NCBI GenBank assembly: GCA_019695345.1
Contig: JAIBAE010000030.1
Span: forward strand, 1-46,486
Source: Bacteroidota bacterium
GTDB taxonomy: Bacteria > Bacteroidota > Ignavibacteria > Kapaibacteriales > NICIL-2
Direction: 5' to 3'
Length of the DNA stretch: 46,486 bases
Position 1 is the first letter of the stretch; every line of letters starts with the position of its first letter. The notes beneath the pieces are model-generated. The model saw nothing but the letters and a program-made list of their open reading frames with translations. It had not been told where the DNA came from and made no database searches. Below, piece after piece: positions 43,394 through 46,486 of the stretch. The position numbers were made by a program, and so were the translations under genes.

Positions 43394-44434
43394 ATGAACA
43401 AATTGTTTTTACTCGTTTCGTTAATATACTCATTTGCATTCGCACCTTTTTCTGATATTGCAGTAGCACAATCCGAAAATGAAGGATATTCAGAATCCTA
43501 TCTTCAACGTCCAATTGGTGCTAGAGCTATAGGAATGGCTGGAAATAATTCTTCAGTCATAAACGACCCAAATACAATTTTTGGCAATCCTGCCGGACTT
43601 TCCTCACAATCTGAAAATTTAACACTCTCATCTACCTTTTCAGCTCTACAGTTTGGAAGATTTCACTCAACCTTTGCACTTGCTCAAAATTTTGATTCTA
43701 ACTTTGGTGTAGGATTAGGATTTAATTTCATGAATAATAGTCAGTTTATAATCAGAGATAAAAGCGGTAATAGTCTGGGTAACGGAAATAATTTGCAATA
43801 TTCAGCTTCCTTTGGATGTGCTTACTCCATAAAACCACTCTCATTTGGCATTTCAGGTAAGTACTTACGAAGTACTTCAACGGCATTAGTTGAGTCAGGT
43901 GAGGGGTTTGCTTTTGATGCCGGAACATATTTTACCATCAAAAATGTAATAAGTGCCGGAATAGTAATTCAGAACGTTGGCTTCATTAAATGGAATAACT
44001 CGTCTTCGCTTCAAGAAACTTTACCTTGGATGATTAAAGCAGGAATTTCAACGGAAATTCCTTTAGACGATAAAAGTTATACCCAGCGAAATGCTTCATT
44101 AGGTGAAGTAGAAGAATTTGATGAGCCTAGTACCACTTTTGTTTTGTTATCACTGGAAAGCCAGTATATCAGGGGAAATAACAATCCGAATATTACCTTT
44201 GGTGTGGAGTATGGTATTACCGAGTTACTGTGTTTACGTTCAGGAATTGCGTTATATGGAGATAATTACGGGAATACTACATTTCTGCCAATGAACACAG
44301 TTTCCGGTGGATTCTCATATAAGTTTATTTCAACTGATTTACCTTTCAGACTGCAAATGGACTATGCTGCATCTCGGGAATACACCAGCCAGTCTTCTAT
44401 TGCACACCATGTTTCATTTATTTTTCAGTTTTAA
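43394..44434 (+). CDS. PorV/PorQ-like outer membrane beta-barrel
   Basis: 346 residues, signal peptide ending near AVAQS. The N-terminal motif GARAIGMAGNNSSVINDPNTIFGNPAGL is the signature of the PorV/PorQ (UPF0164-like) barrels, and successive amphipathic strands fill the rest (LTLSSTFSALQFGRF, FGISGKYLRS, ITFGVEYGITELLCLRSGI). PorV shuttles T9SS cargo at the outer membrane; PorQ is a related component. Which of the two this is cannot be decided from the sequence. It follows a T9SS-sorted gene and ends about 80 bp before rplS. Confidence 0.82.
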   Translation: MNKLFLLVSLIYSFAFAPFSDIAVAQSENEGYSESYLQRPIGARAIGMAGNNSSVINDPNTIFGNPAGLSSQSENLTLSSTFSALQFGRFHSTFALAQNFDSNFGVGLGFNFMNNSQFIIRDKSGNSLGNGNNLQYSASFGCAYSIKPLSFGISGKYLRSTSTALVESGEGFAFDAGTYFTIKNVISAGIVIQNVGFIKWNNSSSLQETLPWMIKAGISTEIPLDDKSYTQRNASLGEVEEFDEPSTTFVLLSLESQYIRGNNNPNITFGVEYGITELLCLRSGIALYGDNYGNTTFLPMNTVSGGFSYKFISTDLPFRLQMDYAASREYTSQSSIAHHVSFIFQF

Positions 44435-44479
44435 TTACAGAAAACTGGATTAATGTTTGGTAAAAACAGTAGTTAACCG

Positions 44480-44487
44480 TATTTTCG
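44480..44487 (+). promoter_or_regulatory. Putative -7 element of rplS (TATTTTCG) with -33 TTTG
   Basis: TATTTTCG differs from TAnnTTTG by one base. TTTG at 44456-44459 lies exactly 20 bp upstream, the best -33/-7 spacing in the window. Transcription should begin near 44494, which supports ATG 44517 over 44502. Confidence 0.6.
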
Positions 44488-44516
44488 CGGGCTAAATTTT
44501 CATGGAGAATACAAAT

Positions 44517-44900
44517 ATGCATCCCAAGATTGCACTTATTGACCAAATGAGTAAGGCAAAATCTGAAGAGATTCGCAAAACTAAAGATGGTGAGCTAGCT
44601 CAAGATATACCTTCATTCCGCCCCGGCGATTCAGTTACTATTGCTGTTCGTGTTGTGGAAGGCGATAAAGAGCGTATTCAAAATTTCACCGGTACCATTA
44701 TCGCACGTCGCGGTTCAGGCATTAATGCCACTTTCCGCGTTCGTAAAGTTTCTAATGGTGTTGGTGTTGAAAGAATATTCCCACTATTTTCACCAAATAT
44801 TCAAAGCATTACAGTTGACCGTAACGGTCATGTTCGTAGAGCTAAGTTATATTACTTACGTGGCATGTCGGAGAAAAAGATTCGTCAAAAACTCAGATAA
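44517..44900 (+). CDS. rplS: 50S ribosomal protein L19
   Basis: 127 residues from ATG 44517 (GGAG nine bases upstream). The ATG at 44502 would leave a leader of under ten bases and no binding site. The family core is intact: [61 protein letters not shown], then [18 protein letters not shown]19 sits at the 30S-50S interface. In many genomes it follows trmD and rimM; here it stands alone between a PorV-like gene and recA. Confidence 0.97.
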   Translation: MHPKIALIDQMSKAKSEEIRKTKDGELAQDIPSFRPGDSVTIAVRVVEGDKERIQNFTGTIIARRGSGINATFRVRKVSNGVGVERIFPLFSPNIQSITVDRNGHVRRAKLYYLRGMSEKKIRQKLR

Positions 44901-44918
44901 TATCTCAGAAATTTGCAC

Positions 44919-44948
44919 AAAAAAGGCAACCTTATTGGTTGCCTTTTT
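44919..44948 (+). terminator. Intrinsic terminator of rplS
   Basis: AAAAGGCAACC pairs with GGTTGCCTTTT around TTATT, followed by T's. It lies 18 bp after the rplS stop. Confidence 0.93.
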
Positions 44949-45082
44949 CATTTGTACTATGCTAACAGCATCGAAACTAAATATTTCTTCACGTGGAAAA
45001 GTTACCGTTGTTCTACCAAAAAATACTCTCTAATTTGCGTAAACTATTTACTGAATTCCCATAAGTATTATAAGGATGTTAT

Positions 45083-46174
45083 ATGGCTGAGGATAAGAAA
45101 GATAAAAGCGAAAAGACTGAAATAGCAACAAATGGATATGCAAAACCCGACCCAGCAAAGTTGAAAGCAGCCATGAGTGCCATGGAGCAAATTGATAAAC
45201 AATATGGCAAAGGCACAATATTAAAACTCAACGATGCGGCACCAAATTCAGTAGAAGGTATTTCTACAGGTTGTTTATCTCTCGATGCAGCTATTGGTGT
45301 TGGCGGTTTTCCAAAAGGAAGAATTATTGAAATATACGGGCCTGAAAGCTCAGGTAAAACTACAGTTTGTTTACAAGTAATTGCTGAAGCACAGAAGAAA
45401 GGTGGCTTGGCAGCGATAGTTGATACTGAACACGCATTAGATGTTCAATATGCACAACGTTTGGGTGTGGATTTAGATAACCTCTTACTATCGCAACCAG
45501 AGTTTGGTGAGCAGGCATTAGAGATAGTAGAAACACTTGTTCGTAGTGGAGCGATTGATGTTATTGTTATCGACTCCGTTGCGGCGTTAACACCACGCGT
45601 TGAAATTGAAGGCGATATGGGAGACGCACAAATGGGTTCACAAGCTCGTCTTATGAGTCAGGCTATGCGTAAACTTCAGGCAGCAATTGGTAAATCAAAT
45701 GCCGTTGTCATCTTCACAAATCAGCTTCGTAGTAAAATTGGCGTAATGTATGGCAATCCGGAAACAACAACCGGCGGTAATGCTCTTAAATATTACGCTT
45801 CGGTTCGTATTGATATCCGCCGCAAAGATGTAATTAAAGAAGGTCAGGATATTGTAGGTAACCGTGTTAGGGCAAAAGTTGTAAAGAACAAGGTTGCACC
45901 TCCGTTCCGCGAGTGTGAGTTTGATATTTTATACAACGAAGGGATTTCTAAACTTGGCGATATGATTGACCTTGGTGTAGAACATGGATTTATCACACGT
46001 AGCGGTTCATGGTTTGGATACTCGGAAGAACGTGTTCAAGGACGCGATGGATTACGTAAGTTATTACAAGATTCGCCTGATTTATTTGCTAAACTTGAAG
46101 TAGAAGTAAAGGAGAAACTTGGAATTTTACGTCCGGAGACAACAGAGAAAACAAAAGGTTCTAAAAAAGATTGA
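45083..46174 (+). CDS. recA: Recombinase RecA
   Basis: 363 residues from ATG 45083 (AAGGATG upstream). The N-terminal helix is preceded by a charged Lys-rich extension of about 25 residues. Walker A GPESSGKT is at 86-93, Walker B region [12 protein letters not shown] near 160, and the L2 loop has [35 protein letters not shown]. It forms ATP-dependent filaments on single-stranded DNA for strand exchange and SOS control. No LexA box was identified upstream. A family B repeat pair and terminator separate it from recX. Confidence 0.98.
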   Translation: MAEDKKDKSEKTEIATNGYAKPDPAKLKAAMSAMEQIDKQYGKGTILKLNDAAPNSVEGISTGCLSLDAAIGVGGFPKGRIIEIYGPESSGKTTVCLQVIAEAQKKGGLAAIVDTEHALDVQYAQRLGVDLDNLLLSQPEFGEQALEIVETLVRSGAIDVIVIDSVAALTPRVEIEGDMGDAQMGSQARLMSQAMRKLQAAIGKSNAVVIFTNQLRSKIGVMYGNPETTTGGNALKYYASVRIDIRRKDVIKEGQDIVGNRVRAKVVKNKVAPPFRECEFDILYNEGISKLGDMIDLGVEHGFITRSGSWFGYSEERVQGRDGLRKLLQDSPDLFAKLEVEVKEKLGILRPETTEKTKGSKKD

Positions 46175-46180
46175 TAATGT

Positions 46181-46310
46181 TACTCTCTTCTGCCGAAGCG
46201 ATGCTTACAGCGCGCAAACCCTGTGCGAACCAAGCATTTCTGCGGCGCTGAAGGATATGTCCCGACCGGGTTGCGGCGCACAAGGAGTGCCGCGGCGCAG
46301 AAGCGATCCA
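46181..46310. repeat. Family B repeat pair between recA and recX
   Basis: The left arm 46181-46246 begins seven bases after the recA stop (head CTTCTGCCGAAGCGA). The inverted right arm, about 46241-46310, overlaps it slightly and carries the left-type core CGCCGCAACCCGGTCGGG instead of the usual right core. This makes a nearly symmetric GC-rich hairpin. No interior remains. Confidence 0.75.
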
Positions 46311-46340
46311 CTATTTTTCGGAAAATTATTTTGTAGTTTA

Positions 46341-46366
46341 GGGCAAGAAACAACTTGCCCTTTTTT
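46341..46366 (+). terminator. Intrinsic terminator between recA and recX
   Basis: Perfect GGGCAAG/CTTGCCC 7-bp stem, 6-nt loop and six T. The T-run abuts the recX ATG at 46367, so recX would need read-through or its own promoter. Confidence 0.93.
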
Positions 46367-46486
46367 ATGCCTATCATTACAGCGTTAACAATCAGCACAC
46401 GAAAAAACGACTACGTTAACATTTTTGTTGACGGAGATTTTTACGTGCAGGTACATATTGATATCGTCACCAAGTATGGGTTAAAG
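46367..46486 (+). CDS. recX: Regulatory protein RecX (N-terminal fragment, runs off window)
   Basis: 40 codons are present, with no stop before the window ends. The start MPIITALTISTRKNDYVNIF is followed by the VDGDFYV strand, which matches the opening of RecX proteins in this phylum (V-N-I-x-V-D-G-x-F). RecX binds RecA filaments and limits their activity, and it is usually encoded next to recA, as here. No Shine-Dalgarno is visible before the ATG because the terminator T-run lies there. The family assignment rests on 40 residues plus gene order. Confidence 0.8.
   Translation, partial: MPIITALTISTRKNDYVNIFVDGDFYVQVHIDIVTKYGLK

Noticed and set aside
518-46310. Family B repeats as integron attC sites beside orphan cassette genes
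   Set aside because: No RYYYAAC/GTTRRRY core pair, no integrase and no cassette array. Arms are in inverted pairs, unlike attC arrays.

Overview
The window looks like the chromosome of a diderm of the Bacteroidetes/Chlorobi (FCB) group, possibly a Kapabacteria- or Ignavibacteria-like lineage. The reasons are a low to mid GC content, type IX secretion (T9SS) C-terminal sorting domains, a PorV/PorQ-like barrel, many lipoproteins and promoters of the Bacteroidetes form TAnnTTTG. The phylum placement is inference from gene content. No plasmid, phage, transposase, CRISPR array or known defence system is visible.

Layout. 1-730: an AT-rich orphan gene and a tRNA-Leu(UAA). 836-5848: fhs, then mnmA, recR and two lipoprotein genes in a tightly overlapped operon. 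6282-12672: an ABC exporter, terC, then speB-dapD and a small membrane protein with a MEMO-family protein. 12669-19583: a MoxR/chelatase-like AAA+ ATPase, then glyS, asnB and a DUF885 metallopeptidase-like gene, all on the minus strand. 20006-20407: a second AT-rich orphan. 20728-31924: an 11-kb minus-strand run of six exported or surface proteins (fibre-like protein, small N/T-rich protein, two large proteins with a related N-terminal module, a T9SS cargo, an OmpA-family protein). 32367-39583: NarL-type response regulator, nadE, c-type cytochrome lipoprotein, dioxygenase, mazG and an LCP-domain lipoprotein. 39851-44434: histidine kinase, FimV-like protein, T9SS cargo and PorV/PorQ-like barrel. 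44517-46486: rplS, recA and the start of recX.

The most unusual content is intergenic. Most gaps over about 120 bp hold one of two families of short structured repeats, usually beginning within about 10 bp of a stop codon. Both families occur as pairs of arms with the same box facing outward. Family A arms are about 62 bp: box TGCTATCGCA, a 5-bp stem whose two sides covary between copies (CCGCA/TGCGG, CGGCA/TGCCG, GCGCA/TGCGC), then an AGAGAAC-like box. Family B arms are GC-rich, about 65-80 bp, share a CCTCTGCCGAAGCGA head, and in most pairs have different left and right sequences. No gap holds both. One family B pair encloses an AT-rich orphan gene with a perfect Shine-Dalgarno, and the other orphan lies beside a family B right arm whose partner would be outside the window. 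They resemble REPIN doublets, but are longer, more widely spaced and able to hold other repeats or a gene.

Most remaining genes are housekeeping: one-carbon metabolism, tRNA thiolation, recombination (recR, recA, recX), lysine biosynthesis, NAD synthesis, translation and nucleotide sanitation.
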